From: Pseudomonas sp. KK4
Lineage (GTDB): Bacteria > Pseudomonadota > Gammaproteobacteria > Pseudomonadales > Pseudomonadaceae
Length of the DNA: 64,000 bases
Assembly (NCBI RefSeq): GCF_001984065.1
Contig: NZ_LYVP01000013.1
Coordinates: 1-64,000 of the forward strand
Direction of reading: 5' to 3'
The notes beneath the pieces are model-generated. The model saw nothing but the letters and a program-made list of their open reading frames with translations. It was not told where the DNA came from and did not search any database. Numbering within the stretch: position 1 is the first letter of the stretch; each line of letters starts with the position of its first letter. Below, piece by piece: positions 36,494 through 44,249 of the stretch. The position numbers and the translations under genes were made by a program.

Positions 36494-37984
36494 TCAGTCG
36501 AACGTGATGCCCTGCGCCAACGGCAACTCGAGCGAGTAGTTCACGGTATTGGTCTGGCGGCGCATGTAGCCGCGCCAGGCATCGGAGCCGGACTCGCGGC
36601 CGCCGCCGGTTTCTTTCTCGCCACCGAACGCTCCACCAATCTCCGCACCGCTCGGGCCGATGTTGACGTTGGCGATGCCGCAGTCGCTGCCCACCGCCGA
36701 CATGAACTGCTCGGCTTCACGCACGTCGGTGGTGAAGATGCACGAAGACAGGCCTTGCGGTACAGCGTTGTTCAGACGCAGGGCTTCGTTGAAATCGGTG
36801 TAACCGACCACGTACAGGATCGGCGCGAAGGTTTCGTGGCAGACCACGTCGCTCTGCTCCGGCATTTCGACGATGGCCGGGGAAACGTAGTAGGCATTGG
36901 GGAACTGGTCTTGCAACTGACGCTGGCCGCCGTACACCTTGCCGCCTTCGCTCAGGGCCTGCTCCAGCGCGTCCTGCATGTTGTCGAAGCTTTGCTTGTC
37001 GATCAGCGGGCCGATCAGGTTGCCTTCCAGCGGGTGGCCGATGCGCACCTTGGAATAGGCTGCCTTGAGGCGGGTGACGATTTCTTCCTTCACCGATTCG
37101 TGGGCAATCAGGCGACGCAGGGTGGTGCAACGCTGACCGGCGGTGCCGACGGCGCTGAACAGAATGGCGCGAACGGCCATGTCCAGGTCGGCGCTTGGGC
37201 CGAGGATCATCGCGTTGTTGCCGCCCAGCTCCAGAATGCTGCGGGCGAAGCGCGCAGCGATTTTCGGCGCCACTTCGCGGCCCATGCGGGTGCTGCCGGT
37301 GGCGCTGACCAGGGCGACGCGCGGGTCATCGACCAAGGCTTCGCCGGCATCGCGGCCGCCGATGATGACCTGGCTCAGGTGCGGCGGTGCATCGCTGAAA
37401 TTCTTCAGTACGCGATCGAACAGTGCCTGGCAGGCCAGTGCGGTCAGCGGGGTCTTTTCCGAAGGCTTCCAGATCACCGGGTTGCCGCAGACCAGCGCCA
37501 GCGCTGCGTTCCACGCCCAGACCGCCACCGGGAAGTTGAAGGCGCTGATCACGCCGACCACGCCCAGCGGATGCCAGGTTTCACGCATGTGGTGGCCAGG
37601 GCGCTCCGAAGCGATGGTCAGGCCGTACAGCTGGCGGGACAGGCCGACGGCGAAATCGCAGATGTCGATCATTTCCTGAACTTCACCCAGGCCTTCCTGA
37701 GTGATCTTGCCGGCTTCCCAGGACACCAGCTCGCCGAGATCGGCCTTGTATTCACGCAGGATGTCGCCCAGTTGGCGCACCAGCTCACCACGGCGCGGGG
37801 CCGGAACCTTGCGCCACAGTTCGAACGCATGATCTGCGCGACTGATGTGCTGCTCGACTTCGGCGGCGCCTTCCCAGTTCACGGCGGCGATGCGGCTGCC
37901 GTCGATGGGTGAATGCACCGGCACTTTGCCGTTCTGGTACAGGGCCGGGTTCACGCCAAGACGATCAAGCAATGCGGCAACCAT
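36494..37984 (-). CDS. amaB: Piperideine-6-carboxylate dehydrogenase AmaB (ALDH7-type)
   Basis: A 496-residue aldehyde dehydrogenase of the ALDH7 (antiquitin-like) group, which converts the semialdehyde form of piperideine-6-carboxylate to 2-aminoadipate. Visible motifs are GVVGVISAFNFPVAVWAWNAALALVCGN with the catalytic Asn, the NAD contact SATGSTRMGREV, ILELGGNNAMI with the general base Glu region, and GTAGQRCTTLRRL with the catalytic Cys. The C-terminus SGSDAWRGYMRRQTNTVNYS is ALDH7-specific. It lies upstream of amaA on the same strand and divergent from a LysR gene. Confidence 0.88.
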   Translation of the reverse strand: MVAALLDRLGVNPALYQNGKVPVHSPIDGSRIAAVNWEGAAEVEQHISRADHAFELWRKVPAPRRGELVRQLGDILREYKADLGELVSWEAGKITQEGLGEVQEMIDICDFAVGLSRQLYGLTIASERPGHHMRETWHPLGVVGVISAFNFPVAVWAWNAALALVCGNPVIWKPSEKTPLTALACQALFDRVLKNFSDAPPHLSQVIIGGRDAGEALVDDPRVALVSATGSTRMGREVAPKIAARFARSILELGGNNAMILGPSADLDMAVRAILFSAVGTAGQRCTTLRRLIAHESVKEEIVTRLKAAYSKVRIGHPLEGNLIGPLIDKQSFDNMQDALEQALSEGGKVYGGQRQLQDQFPNAYYVSPAIVEMPEQSDVVCHETFAPILYVVGYTDFNEALRLNNAVPQGLSSCIFTTDVREAEQFMSAVGSDCGIANVNIGPSGAEIGGAFGGEKETGGGRESGSDAWRGYMRRQTNTVNYSLELPLAQGITFD

Positions 37985-38159
37985 GGGTCACTCCTCAAGC
38001 AAAAAACGGAACGGGTGCAGCCGAAAGATCCCGGCTGATCAGACCTGTAGTTTTAGCGCTCCGCAGGTTACTCAACAAACGACCATTAAGAGAGATATCA
38101 TTCCGTTTATTCATGCTGTGCATCGCAGGCAATAAAGAGACAAGAACAAAGGACCGCCC

Positions 38160-39071
38160 ATGCTGAACAAACGCTATTTGCCATCGATCGCTGCCCTGCA
38201 GTGTTTCGAAGCCGTGACTCGGCATCTGAGCTTCACCCGGGCCGCCGAAGAGCTGAACCTGACCCAGAGCGCGGTCAGCAAGCAGGTCGCGCAGCTTGAA
38301 GAGCTGTTGCAGCATTTGCTGTTTCGCCGGGTACGCCGACGCCTGCAAATGACGCCGGCCGGGGACTTGTACCTGGTCGAGGTACGAAAAATCCTCACTC
38401 AGGTCGAGATGTCGACCCATTACCTGCGTTCCTACGGCGGCGAAACCGAAGTCTTGCGGGTGTCCACGCCCCCGACATTCGGTGCGCGCTGGCTGGTGCC
38501 ACGGCTCAAGGGTTGGCGCCTGCGCCATCCGTCGATTCACCTGGACCTGTGCAGCGAACAGGAGCCCGACGATCTGCTGCAAGGGCGCAGCGACCTGGCG
38601 TTCTACTTCGGGCAAGGTTCGCGGCCTGGCACCGAATGCCTGAAGCTGTTCGGCGAAGAACTGGTGCCTGTGTGTGCCCCCGGCAGCCTGCCCGATGAGC
38701 CGTTCACCGACCCGACGCAATTGACCGACCTGGTCCTGCTGCAAAACGCCTCCCGCCCACAGGCCTGGCATGACTGGTTCGACAGCCAGGGCTACCACAC
38801 CGAACACAGCTACCACGGCCCACGCTTCGAAACCTTCTACATGTGCATCCGCGCGGCGCAGGTCGGCTGCGGCGTGGCGTTGTTGCCACGGTTTCTGGTG
38901 GAAGAAGAACTGGCCGAAGGCAAACTGGTCATTCCATGGAAGCATGCAATGCCCAGCACCGATGCCTACTACCTGGCGTACCCGGAGCATGCGGCGGAAG
39001 TGCCCAAGGTGCGGGATTTTGTGAAATGGATGCTGGAGCAGATCGACAGCCCTGAATCGCCAAAAACATAA
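38160..39071 (+). CDS. amaR: LysR family regulator, probable activator of amaAB (AmaR-like)
   Basis: A 303-residue LysR regulator. The helix-turn-helix is LQCFEAVTRHLSFTRAAEELNLTQSAVSKQVAQLEELL, and the effector domain begins near residue 90 (EVLRVSTPPTFGARWLVPRLKGW). It is divergent from amaB with 175 bases between starts, the normal arrangement for a LysR regulator and its target. The equivalent P. aeruginosa gene has been linked to lysine catabolism (from memory). The 5' end is close to GCCC with weak Shine-Dalgarno support. Confidence 0.8.
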   Translation: MLNKRYLPSIAALQCFEAVTRHLSFTRAAEELNLTQSAVSKQVAQLEELLQHLLFRRVRRRLQMTPAGDLYLVEVRKILTQVEMSTHYLRSYGGETEVLRVSTPPTFGARWLVPRLKGWRLRHPSIHLDLCSEQEPDDLLQGRSDLAFYFGQGSRPGTECLKLFGEELVPVCAPGSLPDEPFTDPTQLTDLVLLQNASRPQAWHDWFDSQGYHTEHSYHGPRFETFYMCIRAAQVGCGVALLPRFLVEEELAEGKLVIPWKHAMPSTDAYYLAYPEHAAEVPKVRDFVKWMLEQIDSPESPKT

Positions 39072-39087
39072 GGTTGTACTGCGCACC

Positions 39088-39177
39088 TGTGGGAGCGGGC
39101 TTGCTCGCGAAAGCGGTTTCACATTCAACAATGAAGTTGCCTGACACTGCGCTTTCGCGAGCAAGCCCGCTCCCACC
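39088..39177. repeat. Inverted REP pair, family A
   Basis: Copies at 39088-39111 and 39154-39177 between amaR and pncB. The loop sequence (GGTTTCA.ATTCAACAATGAAGTTGCCTG) is nearly identical to that of the pair at 43257-43346, so the two pairs are copies of one REPIN. Confidence 0.85.
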
Positions 39178-39261
39178 GGGATCTGCGCTGGCTTAAAAAT
39201 CGCTGGCAAAACCCACCGCTGATATGCGCCACTGTCTCTATTGAATATGGAGAACCCCTTT

Positions 39262-40467
39262 ATGAGCGAGAGTGTGTTTGCCGATCGCATCGTGCAGAAC
39301 CTGCTCGACACCGACTTCTACAAACTGACGATGATGCAGGCAGTGCTGCACAACTACCCCAACGTCGAAGTCGAATGGGAGTTTCGTTGTCGCAACAGTG
39401 AAGATCTGCGCCCCTATCTGGCGGAAATCCGCTTCCAGATCGAGCGCCTGGCCGAGTTGAGCCTCAGTGCCGATCAGTTGAGCTTTCTGGAGCGCATCAC
39501 CTTCCTCAAGCCTGACTTCCTGCGGTTTCTCGGGCTGTTTCGCTTCAACCTGCGCTACATCCACACCGGTATCGAGAATGGCGAGCTGTTCATCCGCCTG
39601 CGCGGCCCGTGGCTGCATGTGATCCTGTTTGAAGTGCCGATGCTGGCCATCGTCAGCGAAGTGCGTAATCGCTATCGCTACCGGGAAATCGTCCTGGAAC
39701 AGGCCCGCGAGCAGCTCTATCGCAAGTTTGATTGGCTGACCTCCAATGCCGGCGCCGATGAGTTGTCCGAACTGCAGGTCGCCGATTTCGGCACCCGCCG
39801 GCGCTTTTCGTATCGCGTGCAGGAAGAGGTGGTGAACGTGCTCAAGCACGACTTCCCCGGGCGTTTCGTCGGTACCAGCAACGTGCACCTGTCCCGGGAG
39901 CTGGACATGAAACCGCTGGGCACCATGGCCCACGAATGGATCATGGCCCATCAGCAACTCGGTCCGCGGCTGATCGACAGCCAGATTGCCGCCCTCGATT
40001 GCTGGGTCCGCGAGTACCGTGGCCTGCTGGGGATCGCTCTGACCGACTGCATCACCATGGATGCCTTCCTCGGCGACTTCGATCTGTTCTTCGCCAAGCT
40101 GTTCGACGGCCTGCGCCACGACTCCGGTGATCCGGTGGTATGGGCGGAAAAAGCCATCGCCCACTATGAAAGGCTCGGCATCGACCCGATGAGCAAGACG
40201 CTGACCTTCTCCGACAGCCTCACGCTGCCCAAATCCCTGGAAATATTTCGCGCGCTGCGGGGGCGGATCAATGTCAGCTTCGGCATCGGTACCAACCTGA
40301 CGTGCGATATTCCCGGTGTCGAACCGATGAGCATCGTGCTTAAAATGACCGCCTGCAACGGTGCGCCGGTGGCGAAGATCTCCGACGAGCCTGGCAAGAC
40401 CCACTGCAAAGACCCGAATTTCGTCGCCTATTTGCGACACGTTTTCCAAGTACCTGCCGCCCTTTAA
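39262..40467 (+). CDS. pncB: Nicotinate phosphoribosyltransferase PncB
   Basis: A 401-residue enzyme of the Preiss-Handler NAD salvage pathway, forming nicotinate mononucleotide from nicotinate and PRPP with ATP. Motifs include [21 protein letters not shown] at the N-terminus, [20 protein letters not shown], the autophosphorylated histidine region [14 protein letters not shown], and [18 protein letters not shown]. The start at 39262 is chosen because GGAGAACC lies 8 bases upstream; an in-frame start at 39241 lacks a site. It is followed 25 bases later by nadE, the last step of the same pathway. Confidence 0.95.
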   Translation: MSESVFADRIVQNLLDTDFYKLTMMQAVLHNYPNVEVEWEFRCRNSEDLRPYLAEIRFQIERLAELSLSADQLSFLERITFLKPDFLRFLGLFRFNLRYIHTGIENGELFIRLRGPWLHVILFEVPMLAIVSEVRNRYRYREIVLEQAREQLYRKFDWLTSNAGADELSELQVADFGTRRRFSYRVQEEVVNVLKHDFPGRFVGTSNVHLSRELDMKPLGTMAHEWIMAHQQLGPRLIDSQIAALDCWVREYRGLLGIALTDCITMDAFLGDFDLFFAKLFDGLRHDSGDPVVWAEKAIAHYERLGIDPMSKTLTFSDSLTLPKSLEIFRALRGRINVSFGIGTNLTCDIPGVEPMSIVLKMTACNGAPVAKISDEPGKTHCKDPNFVAYLRHVFQVPAAL

Positions 40468-40492
40468 AGCGCCTCTAGCAAGGAGTGAATTC

Positions 40493-41320
40493 ATGCAAGC
40501 CGTACAGCGTGAGATTGCTGAACAGCTCAATGTCCAACCGCCGTTCGCCGACGAGGCCGCCCTGGAGGCGGAAGTCGCCCGGCGGATCACCTTCATTCAG
40601 GACTGCCTGGTCAACTCCGGGCTCAAGACCCTGGTGCTCGGCATCAGCGGCGGCGTCGATTCCCTGACCGCCGGCCTGCTGGCCCAGCGCGCCATGCGTG
40701 AACTTCGCCAGCGTACCGGCGACGGCAACTACAAGTTCATCGCCGTGCGCCTGCCGTACGAGACCCAGTTCGATGAACACGATGCCCAGGCCTCAGTGGA
40801 TTTCATCAAGCCCGATGAGCGCCACACCGTGAACATCGGCCCGGCCGTCAAGGCCTTGGCCAATGAAGTCGCGGCGTTCGAAGGCAAGCATGCGGTGTCG
40901 GTGGACTTCGTGCTCGGCAACACCAAGGCGCGGATGCGCATGGTCGCCCAGTACACCATCGCCGGCGCGGCCCATGGTCTGGTGATCGGCACCGATCACG
41001 CGGCGGAAGCGGTCATGGGTTTTTTCACCAAGTTCGGTGATGGCGCCTGCGACCTGGCGCCGCTCAGCGGTCTGGTGAAAAATCAGGTCCGGGCGATTGC
41101 CCGCAGCTTCGGCGCGCCGGAATCCCTGGTCGAGAAGGTCCCGACTGCCGATCTTGAAGACTTGTCCCCCGGCAAACCGGACGAAGCCTCCCACGGCGTG
41201 ACTTACGCCGAGATCGACGCCTTCCTGCACGGCAACCCGGTGCGCGAGGACGCGTTCAAGATCATCGTCGACACCTACAACAAGACCCATCACAAACGCG
41301 TGATGCCGTTCACGCCTTAA
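40493..41320 (+). CDS. nadE: Ammonia-dependent NAD synthetase NadE
   Basis: A 275-residue short-form NAD synthetase that amidates deamido-NAD with ammonia and ATP. The pyrophosphatase loop [18 protein letters not shown] is at residues about 48-65; [35 protein letters not shown] and [17 protein letters not shown] are diagnostic. The length equals that of E. coli NadE and there is no glutaminase domain. The start has AAGGAG 8 bases upstream. It forms an operon with pncB and ends in a strong terminator. Confidence 0.96.
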   Translation: MQAVQREIAEQLNVQPPFADEAALEAEVARRITFIQDCLVNSGLKTLVLGISGGVDSLTAGLLAQRAMRELRQRTGDGNYKFIAVRLPYETQFDEHDAQASVDFIKPDERHTVNIGPAVKALANEVAAFEGKHAVSVDFVLGNTKARMRMVAQYTIAGAAHGLVIGTDHAAEAVMGFFTKFGDGACDLAPLSGLVKNQVRAIARSFGAPESLVEKVPTADLEDLSPGKPDEASHGVTYAEIDAFLHGNPVREDAFKIIVDTYNKTHHKRVMPFTP

Positions 41321-41335
41321 GGTGTGACTAAAAGA

Positions 41336-41372
41336 AAAAGCCCGCTGAAGGGTTGAACTTCAGCGGGCTTTT
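41336..41372. terminator. Bidirectional terminator between nadE and azu
   Basis: A 15-bp perfect stem (AAAAGCCCGCTGAAG / CTTCAGCGGGCTTTT) with a 7-base loop, followed by TTTCTTT-like sequence on the plus strand. The A-run on the left makes it usable on the minus strand as well. Confidence 0.93.
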
Positions 41373-41407
41373 CTTTGGCCGGAACATTTCGCGATGCTAC
41401 CGGCCTC

Positions 41408-41472
41408 TTCGCGAGCAAGCCCGCTCCCACAGTGGATCGCGTCATCCTTGTGGGAGCGGGCTTGCTCGCGAA
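41408..41472. repeat. Inverted REP pair, family A
   Basis: Copies at 41408-41431 and 41449-41472 just beyond the nadE terminator and before the azu 3' end. Confidence 0.85.
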
Positions 41473-41495
41473 GAACGATGACGCGGTGAGCCTGC

Positions 41496-41942
41496 TTACT
41501 TCAGCGTCACAGTGCCTTTCATCATCGAGATGTGGCCCGGGAACGAGCAGAAGAAACCGTATTTTTCGTTGGCATCGAGCTTGGAGACATCGAAGGTCAC
41601 CGAGTCGGTCTCGTTGGCGCCGATGATCTTGGTGTGCGCGATGATGCGGGCATCGCCGTCCTTGAGGTAGTTCTTGTCGATACCGGCGGCCAGGCCATCG
41701 GTGGCGATCGGCTGCATGTCGGCTTCTTTGCTCAGCACCCAGTTATGGCCCATGACGTTCTTCGGCAGGCTGCCGGAGTGGGTCAGTTCGACGGTGAAAG
41801 TCTTGCAGCTCTTGTCGATTTCGATGGCCTTGGTGTTGAAGGACATCTGGTCGGTGGAGTCAACGGTGGTTTTGCATTCCGCAGCCATCAATTGGCTGCT
41901 GGCCAGTGTCAACAGGGATACCGCAACGAGTTTGGCAAACAT
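41496..41942 (-). CDS. azu: Azurin (blue copper electron carrier)
   Basis: A 148-residue periplasmic cupredoxin with a 20-residue signal peptide ([20 protein letters not shown]). The mature protein starts [13 protein letters not shown]. The type 1 copper site is complete in mature numbering: Gly45-His46 in VMGHNWVL, and Cys112, His117 and Met121 in [14 protein letters not shown]. The Cys3-Cys26 disulfide is conserved. Azurin passes electrons in denitrification and stress responses. The start at 41942 fits the signal peptide; upstream in-frame starts are rejected. The gene is monocistronic. Confidence 0.97.
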   Translation of the reverse strand: MFAKLVAVSLLTLASSQLMAAECKTTVDSTDQMSFNTKAIEIDKSCKTFTVELTHSGSLPKNVMGHNWVLSKEADMQPIATDGLAAGIDKNYLKDGDARIIAHTKIIGANETDSVTFDVSKLDANEKYGFFCSFPGHISMMKGTVTLK

Positions 41943-42014
41943 GGTGAATCTCCAAGGCAGGGTTATCGGAAGTGCGAATGGACAGAAGACTGCCTGAAAA
42001 CTTCGCAAGTTCAT

Positions 42015-42028
42015 ATGACTTGAATCAA
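42015..42028 (-). promoter_or_regulatory. Possible Anr/Fnr half-site upstream of azu
   Basis: On the minus strand TTGATTCAAGTCAT keeps a perfect left half of the Anr box (TTGAT-N4-ATCAA) but a weak right half. It is about 75-85 bases ahead of the azu start. Azurin genes are known Anr targets in P. aeruginosa, which makes it worth noting. Confidence 0.3.
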
Positions 42029-42136
42029 AAATTGTATACAACTTCTGAGCTATCACCCTCATCGAGACAATCAACCAGCCAGGCGTCTGGCCCGGCCCTA
42101 TGATCAGACCGTCATCACTTCATTGGAGCGTCTGTC

Positions 42137-42226
42137 ATGTCCCTCAATAGCCTGTTGTGCAGCCTGCTTGCCGCCTATGCCTGTGGCGCCAGCGGCACCT
42201 TTGAAACGCCCAAGCGGGAAGTTTAG
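42137..42226 (+). CDS. Possible 29-residue lipoprotein-like small protein
   Basis: An open frame reading MSLNSLLCSLLAAYACGASG then TFETPKREV, with GGAG 10 bases before the ATG. A short hydrophobic segment is followed by a cysteine in a weak lipobox (AYAC), as in tiny lipoproteins of the entericidin kind. It lies alone between azu and the LOG gene, and coding status is uncertain. Confidence 0.4.
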   Translation: MSLNSLLCSLLAAYACGASGTFETPKREV

Positions 42227-42286
42227 CCCTTGGAGCGTCGCGTGCATGCCTTTACTCTGTGGCCCTGATCGACCTTGGAGCAAGGC

Positions 42287-42874
42287 ATGTCTTTAACATC
42301 CGTGTGTGTATTTTGTGGTGCCAGCACCGGCACCCACCCGGCGTATCGCGAAGCGGCCGTGGCCCTGGGCCAGGCATTGGCCGAGCGCAAGCTGACCCTG
42401 GTCTATGGCGGCGGTGCCGTGGGCCTGATGGGCATCGTGGCTGACGCCGCGCTGGCGGCCGGCGGCGAAGTCATCGGCATCATCCCGCAAAGCCTCAAGG
42501 ACAAGGAAATCGGTCACAGCGGCCTGACCCGGCTGGAAGTGGTCGACGGCATGCATGCGCGCAAGGCGCGTATGGCCGAACTCAGTGACGCGTTCATCGC
42601 CCTGCCCGGCGGCCTGGGCACCCTGGAAGAACTGTTCGAAGTCTGGACCTGGGGCCAACTGGGCTACCACGGCAAACCCCTGGGCCTGCTGGAAGTGAAC
42701 GGTTTCTACGACAAACTCACCGGTTTTCTCGATCACATCGTCGGCGAAGGCTTCGTTCGCGGGCCTCACCGTGACATGCTGCAAGTGAGCGAATCGCCGC
42801 AAACGCTGCTCGATGCCCTCGACAGCTGGCAACCCAGCGTACTGCCCAAGTGGGTCGAGCAAAAACCCGACTAA
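42287..42874 (+). CDS. LOG family nucleoside 5'-monophosphate phosphoribohydrolase
   Basis: A 195-residue LOG (Lonely guy) protein: [19 protein letters not shown] at the N-terminus, [28 protein letters not shown] with the catalytic arginine, and the hallmark [16 protein letters not shown]. Such enzymes release the base from cytokinin riboside or purine nucleoside monophosphates. In bacteria the role may be nucleotide clean-up rather than hormone synthesis. The start at 42287 has TTGGAGCAAGGC upstream. A TTG at 42275 is not used. Confidence 0.92.
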   Translation: MSLTSVCVFCGASTGTHPAYREAAVALGQALAERKLTLVYGGGAVGLMGIVADAALAAGGEVIGIIPQSLKDKEIGHSGLTRLEVVDGMHARKARMAELSDAFIALPGGLGTLEELFEVWTWGQLGYHGKPLGLLEVNGFYDKLTGFLDHIVGEGFVRGPHRDMLQVSESPQTLLDALDSWQPSVLPKWVEQKPD

Positions 42875-42942
42875 CGACTCGACACCGATACAGGGCAGAA
42901 TACGCGCCGCTCAACCTCACCTTCGACCCCAGAGGATCGCCC

Positions 42943-43134
42943 ATGGCTAAACCCAATTATTCCTTCGCCAAACGTCAGCGTGACTTGGCCAAGGAGCAGA
43001 AGAAAGAGGAAAAGCTTCAGCGCAAGAAAGCGATGGCTGAAGAAGATGCAGCAGCACTGAACCCGGATGCAGACGGTGAAGTGGCGGCGCAAGATGATGT
43101 TGAAGCACCGAAAGACCAGGCGCCCGACGCCTGA
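42943..43134 (+). CDS. Small, highly charged conserved protein
   Basis: A 63-residue protein starting MAKPNYSFAKRQRDLAKEQKKEEKLQRKK, strongly basic and helical in the first half and acidic in the second (NPDADGEVAAQDDVEAP). AGAGGA lies 8 bases upstream. Short proteins with this FAKRQRDLAKKQKKEEK start are common in Proteobacteria and have no assigned function; an RNA- or ribosome-associated role is a guess from charge alone. It lies 68 bases after the LOG gene. Confidence 0.8.
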   Translation: MAKPNYSFAKRQRDLAKEQKKEEKLQRKKAMAEEDAAALNPDADGEVAAQDDVEAPKDQAPDA

Positions 43135-43256
43135 GACCCTCCGGGCCGGATGAATCGATCGGGCCCACCGGATCTGTGTCCAGGGTCAGCGGCACCTTTG
43201 CTGACCCTCACAGCCCAACCTGCCTCCCCCTTTCTTGAATGAACGCACATACCCTT

Positions 43257-43346
43257 TGTGGGAGCGGGCTTGCTCGCGAAAGCGGTTTCAGATTCAACAA
43301 TGAAGTTGCCTGACATTGCGCTTTCGCGAGCAAGCCCGCTCCCACA
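43257..43346. repeat. Inverted REP pair, family A
   Basis: Copies at 43257-43280 and 43323-43346, with a loop nearly identical to that of the pair at 39088-39177. Confidence 0.85.
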
Positions 43347-43358
43347 TTAAGATCTTCA

Positions 43359-44249
43359 TTACCCCAGTGGCATGACGGTGACCCGGACTTCCGGGTCGTG
43401 GTTACCGCCGCCCAGGATCACCCCGCGCAGCGGCGAGACATCGGAAAAATCCCGGCCCCAGGCCAGGGTGATGTGCTCCAGTGCCGGCTGCACGTTGTTG
43501 GTCGGATCGAAGTCGACCCAGCCCGACACCGGGCAATACACCGACACCCAGGCGTGGGATGCATCGGCACCGATCAGCCTTGGCTGGCCCGGGGGCGGCT
43601 GGGTCAGTAGATAACCGCTGATGTATCGCGCCGCCAGGCCCCGGGAGCGCACACAGGCGAGCATCAGATGGGCAAAGTCCTGGCAGACCCCGCGCCGACG
43701 CTCCAACACTTCCACCAATGGCGTCGCCACCTGGGTCGCCTCTGCGTCGAAGGTGAACTCGCTGAAGATTTTCTCCATCAGCGCCTGCACGCCCAGCAAC
43801 AGCGAGCGCCCCGCAGGAAAGCAGCTTTCGGAAAACTCGACGAAGTTGCGTTTCAAATGCACGTAGGGCGATTCGAATCGATAACGACAGGCCTCCAGCA
43901 ACTGCGGTGAAAGCGGCTGGCTGCTGTAGGTCAGCGCGTTGCGGGTGTCTTCCCAGGCGGGAGACAACGTGAAGTCAGGTACAGGCCGGTGCAGCACCTC
44001 GATCGTCAGGCTCGCGTTGACCAGCAACTCGTCATGGGGGCGTTCGAACGCCAGCCGGGTCAGCGGGTTGCCGAACACATCCTGCTCATCACGGCGCGAT
44101 GTCGGGTCCGGGCTGATCTGCAACTGCCGTTCGGTACAGCGCTGCCAGCCGCAGTCCCGCGGCCACAGGTGCGCCAATTGCTGAGCCAGGGACACCGGGC
44201 TGTCATAGTGATAATGGGTGTCGTGGAAGATCTGGTATCGAGCGCTCAT
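43359..44249 (-). CDS. Transglutaminase-like cysteine peptidase/ligase protein
   Basis: A 296-residue cytoplasmic protein. The N-terminal bacterial transglutaminase extension (YQIFHDTHYHYDSPVSLAQQ) is followed by the papain-like core. The triad is Cys189 in RRGVCQDFAHLM, His232 in DASHAWVSVY and Asp248 in WVDFDPTNN. Its ATG touches the stop codon of the upstream ATP-grasp/alpha-E gene, so the two are coupled. In this conserved neighbourhood it is predicted to cleave or remodel a peptide made by the ATP-grasp partner; the substrate is not known. Confidence 0.88.
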   Translation of the reverse strand: MSARYQIFHDTHYHYDSPVSLAQQLAHLWPRDCGWQRCTERQLQISPDPTSRRDEQDVFGNPLTRLAFERPHDELLVNASLTIEVLHRPVPDFTLSPAWEDTRNALTYSSQPLSPQLLEACRYRFESPYVHLKRNFVEFSESCFPAGRSLLLGVQALMEKIFSEFTFDAEATQVATPLVEVLERRRGVCQDFAHLMLACVRSRGLAARYISGYLLTQPPPGQPRLIGADASHAWVSVYCPVSGWVDFDPTNNVQPALEHITLAWGRDFSDVSPLRGVILGGGNHDPEVRVTVMPLG

